Shown piece by piece: positions 33,554 to 44,962 of a stretch of 64,000 bases of DNA. The position numbers were made by a program, and so were the translations under genes. This stretch comes from Panopea generosa (lineage: Eukaryota; Mollusca; Bivalvia; Adapedonta; Hiatellidae). The stretch lies in the NCBI GenBank assembly GCA_029582155.1, contig CM055901.1, positions 6,366,874 through 6,430,873 on the forward strand. Direction: 5' to 3'. Positions within the stretch are counted from its first letter, which is position 1, and each line of letters starts with the position of its first letter. Under the pieces are notes generated by a model. That model was given only the letters and a program-made list of their open reading frames with translations, was not told the DNA's origin and made no database searches.

Positions 33554-36023
33554 GCAACAAGAAATAGAAAAAAACATTGGAGCATGTCTGGCGGAGAATG
33601 AATCAATTATACTCAAACATTGGCGCATGGATCAATTATACGTAAATTAAATACTGCAGACATCGCCATTTTATTTTTAAATTTAGAGCAATACAAAGGC
33701 CATTATTCCGAAAGTGATGAGGCTGAAGGACTTGTTACCTAATTAGGAAAAGACAATTTGCTAATTGATACTGTGACCAAGTGGAAACTAAATTGTAAAT
33801 ATGGTATTTCGAACAAACGGAATGACTCAAGAGGGCAAAATTGTTATCGTTATGTACCACCGGATCAGGTTCCTGGCAAAGTAAAAAATGGCTCTACATT
33901 AAACCTAAAGTCGTAATACCTAAAACAAGTGCAGCTTTTCAGTAAATGCTATATGTTATGGTACTCAAGATGGAACCTACAAAGCAGTTGACTACCAATA
34001 TGGCAAACATAATTATTTAACTTGACCCTCATTTGGCAGATTCGTACCAAACAGGAAATGTCTGCATTTATCTTATTCTTAAGCGGAGTGAACTCGTGAA
34101 ATGGCCCTTTTTATATGGTATGTTATTCAAGCCAATGTGTCAGATATCTGCGGACAGGTAACTACACCCAACAGGTATGAAAACGCGACACAGGAAGAGA
34201 TATAAAAATACAACACAGGAAGAGATATGAAAACGCAACACAGGAAGAGATATGAAAATACAACACAGGGTTTACAGCTTACTTGGAAATGAAAAATGCA
34301 ACCAATGCAGATGGTAACAAATTAATCAGTGACATCTCAAGTAAACAACTAATAACATCAACAGACAAAAAGTACTGTAGGATATGAACATGTACAGTTG
34401 TGCTAAATGTATTGCGTTTACCATATCTCTTCATGTATTGCGTTTTCACATCTCTTGATTGTAAGTTAGTTTTCATCAAATTCTTAACGAAACAAAATGG
34501 TTAAAAGAAGTAAAACACTCTCTCTTTAAAAAGGCTTACAAAAAGTCCAATGTAAGGCGGTTGTACGTAGACAGTAAGGGGAACATAATCCCAACAACGT
34601 TTTTACATCGGCCTCATTGAATCAAGACATATAATCAAGTAAAATTCAACTAAATCCCTGTGGGATCACATCATGACAATTTGTATTAAATACTCAAAAC
34701 TTTTTTAAAATGAATTACTTTTAACTGATTTTACGGCGGAACAGTTAACACAAACAACTATACGACATCAAAAAGGAACGTAGATTCTGGTCTCAGTCTT
34801 TAAGAACAAAAATAAATTATTCACAAATACAAATTGAAAAAACAACAACACCAACACATCAGGGGTGCGTTTCACAAAAGATTGATACATTTTCTGGGGA
34901 AAAAAACAAGCTTTCAAAATTTGAACAAACACCGAATAAAGTGTCGACTTGACTTAGTCCAGAATATCAATTAGTAATTTATAGTCCTTGTGAAGGACAA
35001 CATGAAGCTAGCAGGGTTTGCCAATTTACCGAAAACCAAGTATAATCAACTGACATGGTACTCATTTTACAGATGTCTACCCGTCTGCAAGTATAGTGGC
35101 GCTAGTGTAATCATGTCGTTGACCCAACTACAAATGTGACAACAAATTCTCCAACATCATATTGCCCTTAGCTAGTAATATTATAGTTTCTTAATTAAGG
35201 CGTGTATTAATGAAACACGTAAATATAGCAAATTAGTACACTAAAATGCAGAAATATTTCGCATATTTTTCATTTCGTTCACTCTCTCTCTCTCCCCGTT
35301 TTCAATACACGCTCATAAAAAGAACCCATAATGGCAAAAATTAAAATATAAAACGTGAAATTAAGTACATTTAAATACATTTACAAACCAAGATATATGT
35401 GATGTTATAAAGAATATAACCAGATAAAGTGTAAATACAACTCTCTCGCGTCTGTAAAATAAAAAAAAAGAACACACCGCCTTTATACATACATATAAGG
35501 AAAAGACCAAGTACAACGATTTAAAAATACTGTTTAGGGTTTTCACAATAAGTATATACTAGACTAGTACTCGCAAAATATCAAAGTAGGCCCCAATCTT
35601 CAGTTTTAGAACGAACATGAGTTAAGATGTAAAAAAAGGACATTGGTTCTAAATTCCCACCTGTGACTTAAGAAATTATGTCAAATAAAGTAATTTTGAT
35701 CATGCAAAGGCCATAAATTTTATGATTTCCCTTATTTTACCAGTTCAATGACTACGGTGAAAATGTTATGAAGACCCAACAAAAACTCGAGAGTAAGAGT
35801 GCACACACGTCCAACTATGTAATTTTAGCTGGGTTTAAAGGTACAGCCCTGCTTATGTCGTCGTGATCAAGTTTTGCAGTGTTGATCACTGCCAAAATGA
35901 TCATGCGCAACTGGGACTACTTTTTATTGCTTAGGATTTTTTCTTGTATTTGGTATAAGCACACAGAAACAAATCAAACAATACATTGTGGACATTGTGG
36001 TAAGTCATTTTTTTTTTAAAAAA
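33554..36023. other. Mostly unique AT-rich sequence; 25-base repeats at 34164-34268
   Basis: At 34164-34268 about four units of ATATGAAAACGCAACACAGG plus AAGAG occur head to tail. A diverged inverted relative lies near 34420-34460 (CATATCTCTTCATGTATTGC, GTTTTCACATCTCTTG). A CT run lies at 35281-35294. No gene seen; this is sequence 3' of the ZGLP1-like gene. Confidence 0.5.
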
Positions 36024-36660
36024 ACAAGAGCTGTCAGAAGACAACAAAGCTCGCCTATGGGATAAAACTCACCACCCATGTAAAGATTTAGATTAATATT
36101 AAAACAGCTCTAACTGCCTACCAACCATGTATCGATCCAGTATTGAAAATTAGGATCGGGAGAGAACAAACAAATATTATTTTGATGTTGGCCTTAGACA
36201 TAAATTTTCCCATGATGCCAGTTAGATCTGATGGTCATATAAATATTATGGAAGTGTAGCGAATATTCAATGAAAACTGCAGGTTCAAAAATACACACAA
36301 AACCAATTACTGTAATTCTTAAAATTAAACGGTCATAATGAATGATTAGATTGTTTGCAATTTTAAGAAAATGTAAGAGATGTTATGGTTACAGGACTTC
36401 GGTCTGTACCAGTTCTGCGAAATACAATGACAACTAGAAGCAATCACGAGTACACAATGTCATATTTTGCATTTTTTGACGATTCACAGTCGTTTGTCTA
36501 ATATCATATGTACAATTATGATTTTTTTCGAAATATTGAATATTGTTTAAGTTGTGTGGACATCGAAATTTAAAATGTAGATGCTAGAGTGCTGCACATA
36601 ATTCAACGTTAATAAGCGGACGACGGACGGAAACAGGGCGATTTAATTATTTTAAAAACA
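36024..36660 (+). mobile_element. Helitron-like element, H1 family, 5' end and degraded body
   Basis: Begins ACAAGAGCTGTCAGAAGACA followed by ACAAAGCTCGCCTATGGG, matching the 5' ends at 29837 and 47577. A degraded GGACGACGGACGGAAACAGG near 36618 resembles the region before the 3' end, but the terminal hairpin is not present, so the right end is lost or diverged. Confidence 0.55.
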
Positions 36661-36879
36661 AAATGGCCTCATTTGTAAAATTTCTAAACAGCAAGCTTTA
36701 CTGACAAGCGCGCCACTTATAGCATCGTAGGATACCTACGCGTAATCCGTTCCGATACAGCATGCCACAGTGAGATATGTTACAATGAAATACTGCATGT
36801 CAAAACTGATTTGTCTCAACATTTGACAGCAAATGCCACAAAAGAGTATGCAAAAATAGAGAATAATACAGAAATGTAA

Positions 36880-37176
36880 CGACTGAAGATTGTAAAAAAG
36901 AAAACTTCAGTGAAGCTCCGCAGATGGGACATTTTGGATAAGTCTTGATGTCCTTCTTTGGTATATGCCAACACTGGCTACAGCGGATACGGTTCTTCTT
37001 ATATATGATATTATCAGTTACCGTGGTAACCAAGACTTACGATGGAAAGGAAAACCTCAGTGAAGCTCCGCAAATGGGACATTTTGGATAAGTATTGATG
37101 TCCTTCTTGGGTATATACCAACACCAGCTACAGCGGAGACGGTACATTTTATATATAATATTATCAGTTGCCATGG
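36880..37176 (-). repeat. Two extra tandem copies of the ZGLP1-like terminal exon (149-base period)
   Basis: The motif GCTCCGCAGATGGGACATTT recurs at 36916, 37065 and 37214, exactly 149 bases apart. On the minus strand each unit still encodes a zinc ribbon: CSWCWYIPKKD...CPIC in the middle copy and CSQCWHIPKKD...CPIC in the distal copy, with both CxxC pairs intact. Neither extra copy has an AG acceptor before its start (ATATTAT and ATATCAT instead of GATTCAG). As drawn they fall in the 3' UTR after the TAA at 37177-37179. They may be fossils, alternative terminal coding sequence or an assembly artefact. Confidence 0.85.
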
Positions 37177-37303
37177 TTACCAAGACTTGCGATGGAAAGA
37201 AAACCTCAGTGTAGCTCCGCAGATCGGACATTTTGGATAAGTCTTGATGTCCTTCTTGGGTATGTGCCAACACCGGCTACAGCGGAGACGGTACTTCTTA
37301 TAT
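37177..37303 (-). CDS. ZGLP1-like protein, terminal exon (second zinc ribbon)
   Basis: Acceptor GCCGATTCAG precedes 37303. The first base completes the arginine codon left open by the previous exon, restoring the diagnostic join CNACGIR-YKKY. The exon encodes YKKYRLRCSRCWHIPKK and then KCPICGATLRF, a C-x2-C-x13-C-x2-C zinc ribbon, and ends in TAA at 37179-37177. GATA-like protein 1 (ZGLP1) is known for exactly this layout: an atypical second zinc-binding motif with CW after its second cysteine, directly after the GATA finger. In mouse, ZGLP1 is a nuclear germ-cell factor needed for oogenic fate; a germline role here is inference. Two further copies of this exon follow downstream. Confidence 0.85.
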
Positions 37304-37365
37304 CTGAATCGGCGAAGAGCAAAGAAAGACTTTTTATTACGCATGTTTCAAAATTCCCTAAGGAT

Positions 37366-37425
37366 ACAGACTGAGTTAAGGAAATAGACTGAGTTAAGGA
37401 AATAGTCCGAGTTAAGGAAATAAGG
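37366..37425. repeat. 18-base tandem repeat, ~3 copies
   Basis: AGACTGAGTTAAGGAAAT repeats head to tail, with one unit reading AGTCCGAGTTAAGGAAAT. It lies in the last intron of the ZGLP1-like gene. Confidence 0.85.
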
Positions 37426-37916
37426 TTGCAAATCCAAATCGGATTGTGTTTTAAAATGTGCAAAATGCTTAATATTTCTATAGAATTGTAAGCAACTAAA
37501 TAATTATGCAAAAAACAGTTAAGTTATATAATTATATGATCAATAGAACACGAATAAAATCAAATAAGCCGTTTCTGGTGACTGCAGCAAGGAAACACAG
37601 CTTGCATTAAGTAGCAGTAAACGTGGACTAGATTTCAACATTGTGTAGTCTCTTAATTGTATTTTATTTATTAATATTATTCTATGTATATCTTTAATGA
37701 TTTGAAAACCAGAAAGAAAACTTGTTCTCCAAGCCGTGTTTTTGCTTTTCGTTTTATGTACAAGTTTACAGAAGTATAGGGTGCGGTGCCAACAATTCGG
37801 TTTGCACAGAATTCCCGTCCTTACATTAAATTGCAATCGAAAGAAAATGTATGATTGTTACGAAGCTTGTAGCGTATTTAATGTAAAATGTTAATATTTA
37901 GCAACTTTTATGTTAC

Positions 37917-38007
37917 CTTATTCCACATGCGTTACATAACGGCGTCCCATCTTCTGCATCTCTCCACAAAGGCGTTCTCCGAGTACGACAAGATGCGCAT
38001 GTCTTAG
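37917..38007 (-). CDS. ZGLP1-like protein, GATA zinc-finger exon
   Basis: Between acceptor ATCTTTTTAAG and donor AG|GTAACA the exon encodes [18 protein letters not shown], then TPLCNACGI. This is a complete GATA-type finger, C-x2-C-x17-C-N-A-C, with the TPLWR and CNACGIR signatures that contact DNA in GATA factors. It starts at phase 1 (GCT completed by G of exon 40100-40239) and leaves two bases (AG), both matching its neighbours. It is too short to appear as a separate open frame and was found by reading the minus strand. The spelling around [19 protein letters not shown] is closer to ZGLP1 than to GATA1-6. DNA binding to GATA-like sites is expected from the family. Confidence 0.9.
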
Positions 38008-38121
38008 CTTAAAAAGATAACGAAATACTACAACTTCTATAATGTAAAAGCAAATCATATGAATGCACCTCAACACTCATAGCAATATGTACAAATCGAG
38101 CTCCTCCATATCTATCGATTG

Positions 38122-38409
38122 ATTGATTGATTGATTGAATATTTAGCGTCATTTTTATGCCATCGAGGGCTAACAGACGATCAGTTAACCTAACCACTGT
38201 TTCCTGGGATTAACCAGTACTCGAGCACACCTCGTCTACGCAAGTAACTGATAACTTTCCAACTTGAATCAGTGGTGAGAGACAAATGATAATGAGACGC
38301 AATGTCGTATATCAATCATCACGGAGACTGTTGCCGGGCGGGGGATTCGAACTCACGACCCCTGGATTGATAGTCAGACGCGTAACCGACTTAGCTAATC
38401 GCGCCCGGC
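38122..38409 (-). mobile_element. tRNA-derived SINE, family S1, in a ZGLP1-like intron
   Basis: Flanked by TCTATCGATTG at 38111-38121 and 38410-38420, an 11-base target-site duplication. The tail in plus view is (ATTG)n, the body carries CATCGAGGGCTAACAGACGA, and the head lies at the right with CGGGGGATTCGAACTCACGA. Well preserved. Confidence 0.92.
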
Positions 38410-38502
38410 TCTATCGATTGGAGATCGAAACTGTGTAGACATAAATATTAAGCCTCCGTGTCATATCTATTTGCTAAACAGGTTGTGTAACGCAAAAAAT
38501 AC

Positions 38503-38660
38503 AGTCATCCCTGTCTTAAGCAGCCAGTCAAGGGATGGAGCAAAAATGGTCTTTTAAGACAGGTTGTTGCTTAATCGAGGTTTATTTTCTCTGGAAGCAT
38601 ATAAATGGGAAATAACAAATATGGCTGCTTAAGACAGGTGGCTGTTTAATTGAGGTGACA
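38503..38660. repeat. Dispersed repeat with CTTAAGACAGGTGGCTG words
   Basis: TTTTAAGACAGGTTGTTGCT and GCTTAAGACAGGTGGCTGTT lie about 80 bases apart, and an inverse word CTGTCTTAAGCAGCC lies at 38508. Short degenerate direct and inverted repeats; no coding content. Intronic. Confidence 0.55.
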
Positions 38661-39559
38661 CCTATACAAGTTTAGCTGTTTAGCTTTAATTGGGTTACGC
38701 AATGTTCAACACACTAAGCCCCACATGACGTCAATATTACTGTTTGAGGAAGACCTCCTACGGTATTACGCAGTATCTGATTATGAACCAGTAATCTACT
38801 GACAGTAATTTGCCAGCTTTCAATTATTTTTCTCAACTTAGTGCGCAATTTAAACGAGACAGCAAAGTTATACATATCATCAGTATTGAACGCAGCCAAT
38901 GTACAACCTTACTAACACGAATGCTAAAGTGGAGTGCATGGTTCAGTGACAGAGCGTTGAACCCATGATCTGAAGGTGGTGGGTTTGGTCCTAAAATAGA
39001 AATTATACTAAATACACAGTCCTGAGATTTGTTAGAAGCTTCACTTCCGGTCAGAACCTGGACACGAAACGCTGAACGCACAGCCGTACATCAACGTGAA
39101 ACGTGAATATTTTACCATAACCTCTCCGCAAAAAACAGACGACAAACACTGAACTTTTAGATATACACTTGCATGAGAGCCTCTATTGAGACACCGAACT
39201 TGCAGACGTGAAGTAAGTACCGTGGGGAATTCAGCTCAACCCTTGTACCAATATATTCATATAAATGTAAGCATACATAGTAGATCACTCGCACCAAAAC
39301 TTTAACACAGCGTTGTTTAAAGACAAATATAACCTTCTGATCCTGCAATATGATCTTGACTTTCAAGTTACGAGCCAGATAGATGAGTTTAAAGTTAGTA
39401 GGTAATTCGCAGTTGGTATGATTGGAGATTCGAATAACCAACTACCGACCATTTGCCAGTTGGGGATTCGGATTCGTTATAATAATTACTATTTAATTTA
39501 CATATTTATATGTTTAAAGATATCATCAATAAAAAATGTATGTAAATTAATATAAAACC
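38661..39559. other. Intronic sequence, no feature recognised
   Basis: Part of the intron between the GATA exon and exon 40100-40239. No second conserved exon was seen here. Confidence 0.4.
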
Positions 39560-39648
39560 TGAATCCTCAACTGGCAGCTGATTGGTAGCTGGCGATTCGC
39601 GGCGAATCCCCGGCTGACAGCTGATTGGTAGTTGGCGGTCCACGGCGA
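39560..39648. repeat. Short direct repeat (CAGCTGATTGGTAG)
   Basis: GGCAGCTGATTGGTAGCTGG followed by CGATTCGCGGCGAATCC is duplicated about 43 bases on with changes. A related CAGTTGGGGATTCGGATTCG lies at 39456. Function unknown. Confidence 0.6.
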
Positions 39649-39819
<171 letters not shown>

Positions 39820-40099
39820 TCTTTCATCCATATAACTGCAAGCAATGCACACTTATGACCAATTAAAAAAGTAAGGTAAGTGAAAAACTCCAAATATTTA
39901 TTGAATATATCTGGTCGATTCAAAACCTGGTTAATTGTCCGTTATTTCACGGATATTTCACATACTGCAATTCTTAAACACAAATCACAGTGTTAATAAA
40001 ACAGTTGGTAAATTGGATAGATATAAGGACGCAGGACAGCGATAGAGTATAAAAGGAAAAAAGAAGGCTACATGTACTAACAAATACTATAAAACTCAC

Positions 40100-40239
40100 C
40101 ACTGAGGTACGATTCCCTGTCATGGTGATGTGTAGCGTGCATTGTCGTTTCAGAGTAACTATACACATGTGGCGGTACCCTTCTGTATGACACTGGGACA
40201 GCTTCAGGTTGACGTCTAGGAGAAGCAGCTTTCACGTTA
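40100..40239 (-). CDS. ZGLP1-like protein, linker exon
   Basis: Acceptor GGGTATGTTTCAG and strong donor G|GTGAGT bound a 140-base exon. Its first base completes the AG left by exon 41619-43268 (serine). It then reads NVKAASPRRQPEAVPVSYRR and a histidine-rich stretch HATHHHD, ending SYLSG. It leaves one base (G), which is exactly what the GATA exon needs. The content looks like a disordered linker before the zinc fingers. Support comes from splice signals and phase on both sides; the sequence itself has no recognised domain. Confidence 0.75.
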
Positions 40240-40651
40240 CTGAAACATACCCAATGTGGGCAGACAATATTTAACAGTTTAATCAATTCATAATAATACT
40301 GGATTCGTGTAGTCTAAAAAACTGTATATTCCTATCTTTTTACAGCAATAGTACTATCTTTTCTGCCTATAACTGTTATCTCTTTATCAGTTATAAATAT
40401 ATATTTTGAGAACGGAGTAAAGAAAGATATAAATAATCTATGTATTTTTTTATATCATTTACCCAAGTATGTCATTTATGAATTCATTTTATTTCCATTT
40501 TCAGGATGTCTTGGACCGATGCGGACATTTGTACAAGATAATATATGACAGCAAGCTTATATAGATATAAATCAATCATAATGATATTATTATAAATCTA
40601 TATATCTTATTCAATTCTATTCGTCCGAAAGATTGATATGACAAAAAGTGT

Positions 40652-40896
40652 TGTCGTTGTTGTATGGTGTTTAACGTATCTTTTAATATTTCTTTAAGTC
40701 ATATCGCGACGGTGTCTGCTTGAAACAGTATTCTGAGCGCTGCCGCACTGGAGTATCATGCCACAGACACATGGTACGAGCCGACCAGGCCTAGAACTAT
40801 CCTTCTAAATATTTGATATGACCTGGGCAGGGATCGAACCCAAGACCTTCTGCATATAAGACGGACGCTTTACCACTAGACCACGCTGCTGTCTTA
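40652..40896 (-). mobile_element. tRNA-derived SINE, family S3, with target duplication
   Basis: Flanked by ACAAAAAGTGT (40641-40651) and ACAAAACGTGT (40897-40907), an 11-base duplication with one change. The reverse complement starts CAGCAGCGTGGTCTAGTGG, has B box GGGTTCGATCCC and ends CACCATACAACAACGACAAC. Confidence 0.92.
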
Positions 40897-41185
40897 ACAA
40901 AACGTGTGTTTAACCGAAGTTCTTACTAATACAACAAGCGATTGATGGACTCGTGTCGATATAGCGCACTGAAAACACGCCACGTATAATGTTGGATTAT
41001 TTACTGAAACCATACACTATATGACTAGATCATTGTGTTTAATGCACTTGGCAGTCGGTCAAGAAATAGTGATATGCCGAATGAATTCCTTGCCAAATCA
41101 AAACTGTCTTTGGGATACACTTATGACTAACAGACACTTGGTTGACACCCAAGTGTACGATAAGGGTCGTATTCACCAACCATTC

Positions 41186-41395
41186 TTGAGAATATTCTTA
41201 GATTTAAGCTTGAAAATATCCCAAATTTCAACCTTAGATATCAATTTACCATGGCAGCTAGAATACTTCTGACAGTTTATCTGACTAAATATTAGGTGTG
41301 CCTACATGCTTGCAAATTTTGGTCTCAGAAAAACGCGCTAAGTATGTTTTTCAAAATTCATTCTCGAGTTCAAGTCTAAGAATATTCTTAAGTGA
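41186..41395. repeat. Inverted repeat (AGAATATTCTTAGATTTAAG)
   Basis: GAATATTCTTAGATTTAAGC near 41190-41215 is inverted near 41360-41392 (TTCAAGTCTAAGAATATTCT). Arms of about 25 bases, ~210 bases overall. Possibly a small MITE in the second ZGLP1-like intron. No target duplication recognised. Confidence 0.5.
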
Positions 41396-41507
41396 TTACC
41401 ATTCATGGTTTCATTTGGTTCCCACACATCAAGACCATATCACATCCTCTATCTGTGCTATCGATATGACGTGCAATAACGATATATATACATGTATACC
41501 GTTTGAT

Positions 41508-41596
41508 GTTATGATGGCTTCATGGAAGATTGAATTTATTCGAATGAATTCTCTCGTTAATAAAAGTCTTTATTATTATTATTATAATTATTATGG
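41508..41596 (+). repeat. Retroposon 3' tail ending in (TTA)n
   Basis: TTCATGGAAGATTGAATTTA, GAATTCTCTCGTTAATAAAA and a TTA/ATT run match 20738-20850. The join to the end of ZGLP1-like exon 41619-43268 is only about 20 bases away, inside the intron. Confidence 0.65.
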
Positions 41597-41618
41597 ATAC
41601 TTATTACAACTTCCATAC

Positions 41619-43268
41619 CTGTAACATGCAGAAATATGCAGATGACTGTCCCCATTCTTAAATTCGGTTTGTAGCCATACTGTCACTCCTTTGAATCTGG
41701 GATCTCTTTTGGCAGCACTTTTCCTGGGTGTCAATGGTTTCCTTCTCACTTTCTTACTTTGCGTTTCTATTGTGTTATGTAGCTCTTTGGAAGCCTCGTC
41801 GCCAGAACCTTCTGATGCGGATCCCGTATCCGATAACGTTTCACTTGCAAAAGTATACTGTGAAGGTTTACCGACAAGATCTCTGTTTCTTGCGTTTACG
41901 ATCACCGGTGTGCCACCATCATCGTCACTTATGTCACTGTACGCAACTGTATGTGATGGTGTTGTCAGTTTTGTGTTAACATGGGTTACAGTCTCTTCAG
42001 TGTCACTTATATCACTGTAGACAGCTTCTATCGGAGCTTTGGTTATAGCATTTGGTTTCAAATCGTTATTTTCACTCGGCACGAGTTCAAGCGACTGCGA
42101 TAATTCTCGATAATCTGTGTTTCTTATATTTCTTGGCTCTGTGATTTGTTTGGACAAAACATTGTTGAAAGTGTTTAAAAAATCAGTATTATCCTTTTTG
42201 TCAGCTATTCTTGTATTGGTGTTTCCTAATTTGTATTTCAAGTTATGACAGTTTTGAGTAGTTGCTGTCGTATATCTGTAATCGACCGAAGGAGAAAATA
42301 AAGTGTACTGTTTATTTCTCGATTGATTTTGGACTTGAGTATCACCAGCTGCGTTAAATTGTTTAAGTTTCCTCCGTTGCGTATCATCACTCGCGGAGTA
42401 TATTCCCTGTTTAGCTTGCGTATCATCACACGTGTCATGTGTTTCATGCATAATTTGAATATTAGCAAGACTGTTCAAGGAGTTGTATGTGCTTCGTGAC
42501 CTATCACACGAGTAGGATTGGCCGTGTGTGTTTTGCACCACAGCATCACGTGAGTTATATGACCCTTGGTTGTTTTGTGCTATAACACCTTGATGATACA
42601 GTCCATGTTTGCTTTGTATTTCACTAATTCGTGGTTCTTGTTTGACATGGATTTGTTTATCATTCAAATCTCCGTATAATACACTTCTTGCTTTATTATT
42701 CAGTGACATCTGTGGTATGACAGGAGCCAGTCTTTTTCTAGGAATAACAGGGGTATATACAGGAGTACATGGTGTTTTCACAGTTGGCGAACGGTCTCCA
42801 ATGATTTTATGCTCGTCTTTGGCATCCTTATATTGCACTGGTTTACCCGGACTAAATTCGTGTTGTCTTGCACTTACGTCACTAGAATAACGACAGTACG
42901 GTTGGTAAACATGTGTTGCCATCGGATGAGCATTGCATGGTTCAATGTCTGGCTTAACACAATGTTTATTTGACAGCGATTTTCCCGAAACGGTATTTAG
43001 GTGAGGGAGTGAATGTGACTCCCGTTTCTCTGTTGCTGTATTCCGTGGTAGTGCATTCCCTACTTCTGCAGTACCTTCATTACAAAGAGAGACTGACACA
43101 AAGTAGTTGGGCTTACATGGTGTGGAAAAACAAGACATGGGTACATTTTTAAACATTGCTTCAGATGGAATTTCGTCAAGGTTTATCCGTCTTCGTATCA
43201 TGCTAGCCTCGTCGTCTTGACATATTTCGCTAAATCCACTGTCATTTGCGTCCGCGACATCTGAAGGA
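41619..43268 (-). CDS. ZGLP1-like protein, large central exon
   Basis: A 1650-base exon, by far the longest non-repetitive open frame in the window. It is bounded by acceptor TATTTCTAATTCCAG and donor AG|GTATGG. It adds 549 whole codons: serine/threonine/asparagine-rich low-complexity sequence with two acidic repeats (VYSDISDTEE and AYSDISDDDG) and a basic patch (KKVRRKPLTPRK). It ends in FKGVTVWLQTEF...HLHISACY, a short ordered-looking segment of the kind that precedes the finger in ZGLP1 proteins. Vertebrate ZGLP1 is much shorter, so most of this region is lineage-specific. Translation does not begin at the internal ATG (43201): the frame continues upstream to the acceptor. Likely roles are nuclear localisation and partner binding (inference). 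Confidence 0.8.
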
Positions 43269-44712
43269 CTGGAATTAGAAATAAATTATAGTTACAGTAG
43301 TATTGAATTTTGGGATCGTTTTATCCAACAAGGATATTCTAGCAATGTAAAAGTCACAAATAAAGTAGGACAAAACAAGAAAATTCAGTGAATCATACCG
43401 CCGCTCAAAGGAGCCATGAACTGAGTAAAACAAACATTGCCATTGTACTGGAACACTGCATTAGAATATCCGAGATGTGAACAAATGTTTTAATGATAAA
43501 AAATGCTGGCGGGGACATGTATGGATTGAAATGAAATCAAGGCGATGTTAAACTATAAGAAAAGAAACAGATGAGCAGGAATTTCGACAGTATGTGGAGG
43601 TTGGGAAGGTAAGATGGAACATAAGTAGAATGAGATAAAATAAATAAGCAAACTATATATATTAAAAAGAACATAAAACGATTTGAAGAAAAGATCAATG
43701 GGGCGTTATTCAGTAAGAATTATTGAATCAGAACACTAAGACCACAGGCTCATGTTCTGGCCATGTACATACTGTACAGCAAGTTTAATTTGAATCAGCT
43801 TAAAACAGTGGGAAGAGTTGTGTCCGCAATGCTGTTGATCTTCATTGTAAAGTAATGTAGTGATTTCAATTATCTCCCTTTATGAAATAAATACATATGA
43901 TTTCACTATTACTTCGTGATCCAACGGGTTTCAATGTCTGTCCTTGGAATAGCATGCTAGTAGTCATGAACCCTTAACGAGATCCTACTCATAAAAAGCT
44001 ATCAGTTCATGTATGTAAATTTTCCGTCTAGTCCAGATGTGTTGCATGTAGAACTATAGTAACTATATAAGTCATGGCTGACACCAAATCTTGTGTCTAT
44101 GTTTTGCATTGTAACTAAAGGCGCGTTCGCTGTAGTCTGGTTTGTACGTTTAAGTCTGCTTGTTCACAAATAGTTATCTCCATATAGATAGATAGATAGA
44201 TCCAATATTAGTAGGACATACGTCTGATGGCGGAAGCAAAGGTATTTTAGAAGAATGAAATTAATAAACTTGAGTTTTTTTCCAGTAACTATATCTAAAC
44301 ATAGTTCAACGTTTTAGTTAAAACAAATTTATTTAAAAACACGAGTAATTTTTGTAAAGCAATGAACTCTCAAGTGCGTATCTACATATGAAAGTAACTT
44401 TGTTACAAATCATATTTTATGTTTTGTATTCACGTTTGAATACACATTATCATAACATTGTTTTACCTCTGATTCGATTCAAATATTGACATGATGTTCC
44501 GTTACATATTTTACCTACACCAGTTGCGTACCTTCACATGTTTTGCCACAAATGTCACTGAATATAGCAATGTTGAGTTCGGCGGGATGGCGCCTGGGGG
44601 ATGAGATATAAATACAATCACTACTATTTAGATTTTAAGTAAATTCTCGTTACTATGGCTTTTTAATTTTTCCTACCGAAAACAGTAAGTAAGAAGGCGA
44701 AATATTCCTGAC
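43269..44712. other. Part of large first intron; no feature recognised
   Basis: Mostly unique sequence. A mini-exon alternative (ATG at 43417, donor GCG|GTATGA after 19 bases) could join the central exon only through a second AG at its start, so it is listed as an alternative first exon at low probability. Confidence 0.4.
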
Positions 44713-44962
44713 CACAGCGGTTGTCTAGAGGTAGAACGTCCGCCTAGCATGCTGAAGGTCGTGGGTTCGATCCCTAGTCGGGTCGATCCAAAGAATTGAA
44801 AAAGGGTACTAGAAGCTCCTTCGCTTGGCGCTCAGCATTAAGAGGATAGTTCTAGGTCTGGTCTGTCCGGTGGTAGAATAATGTGAATGGGTGGGGCACC
44901 GTCCCATGTGTCTGCAGCGTGATACACCAGCGTGTCAGCGCTTAGAATACTATCCCAAGTAG
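44713..44962 (+). mobile_element. tRNA-derived SINE, family S3, 3'-truncated
   Basis: The head CAGCGGTTGTCTAGAGGTAG and B box GTGGGTTCGATCCC are followed by the S3 body up to ATACTATCCCAAGTAGAC. It then breaks off and a LINE fragment starts at once, so the 3' end of the SINE is missing. Confidence 0.85.

Noticed and set aside
43399-43417. 19-base mini first exon (MAPLSG) for the ZGLP1-like gene
   Set aside because: It needs a second, less favourable acceptor at the central exon to keep frame. The 56714 exon fits the main acceptor directly. Kept only as an alternative.
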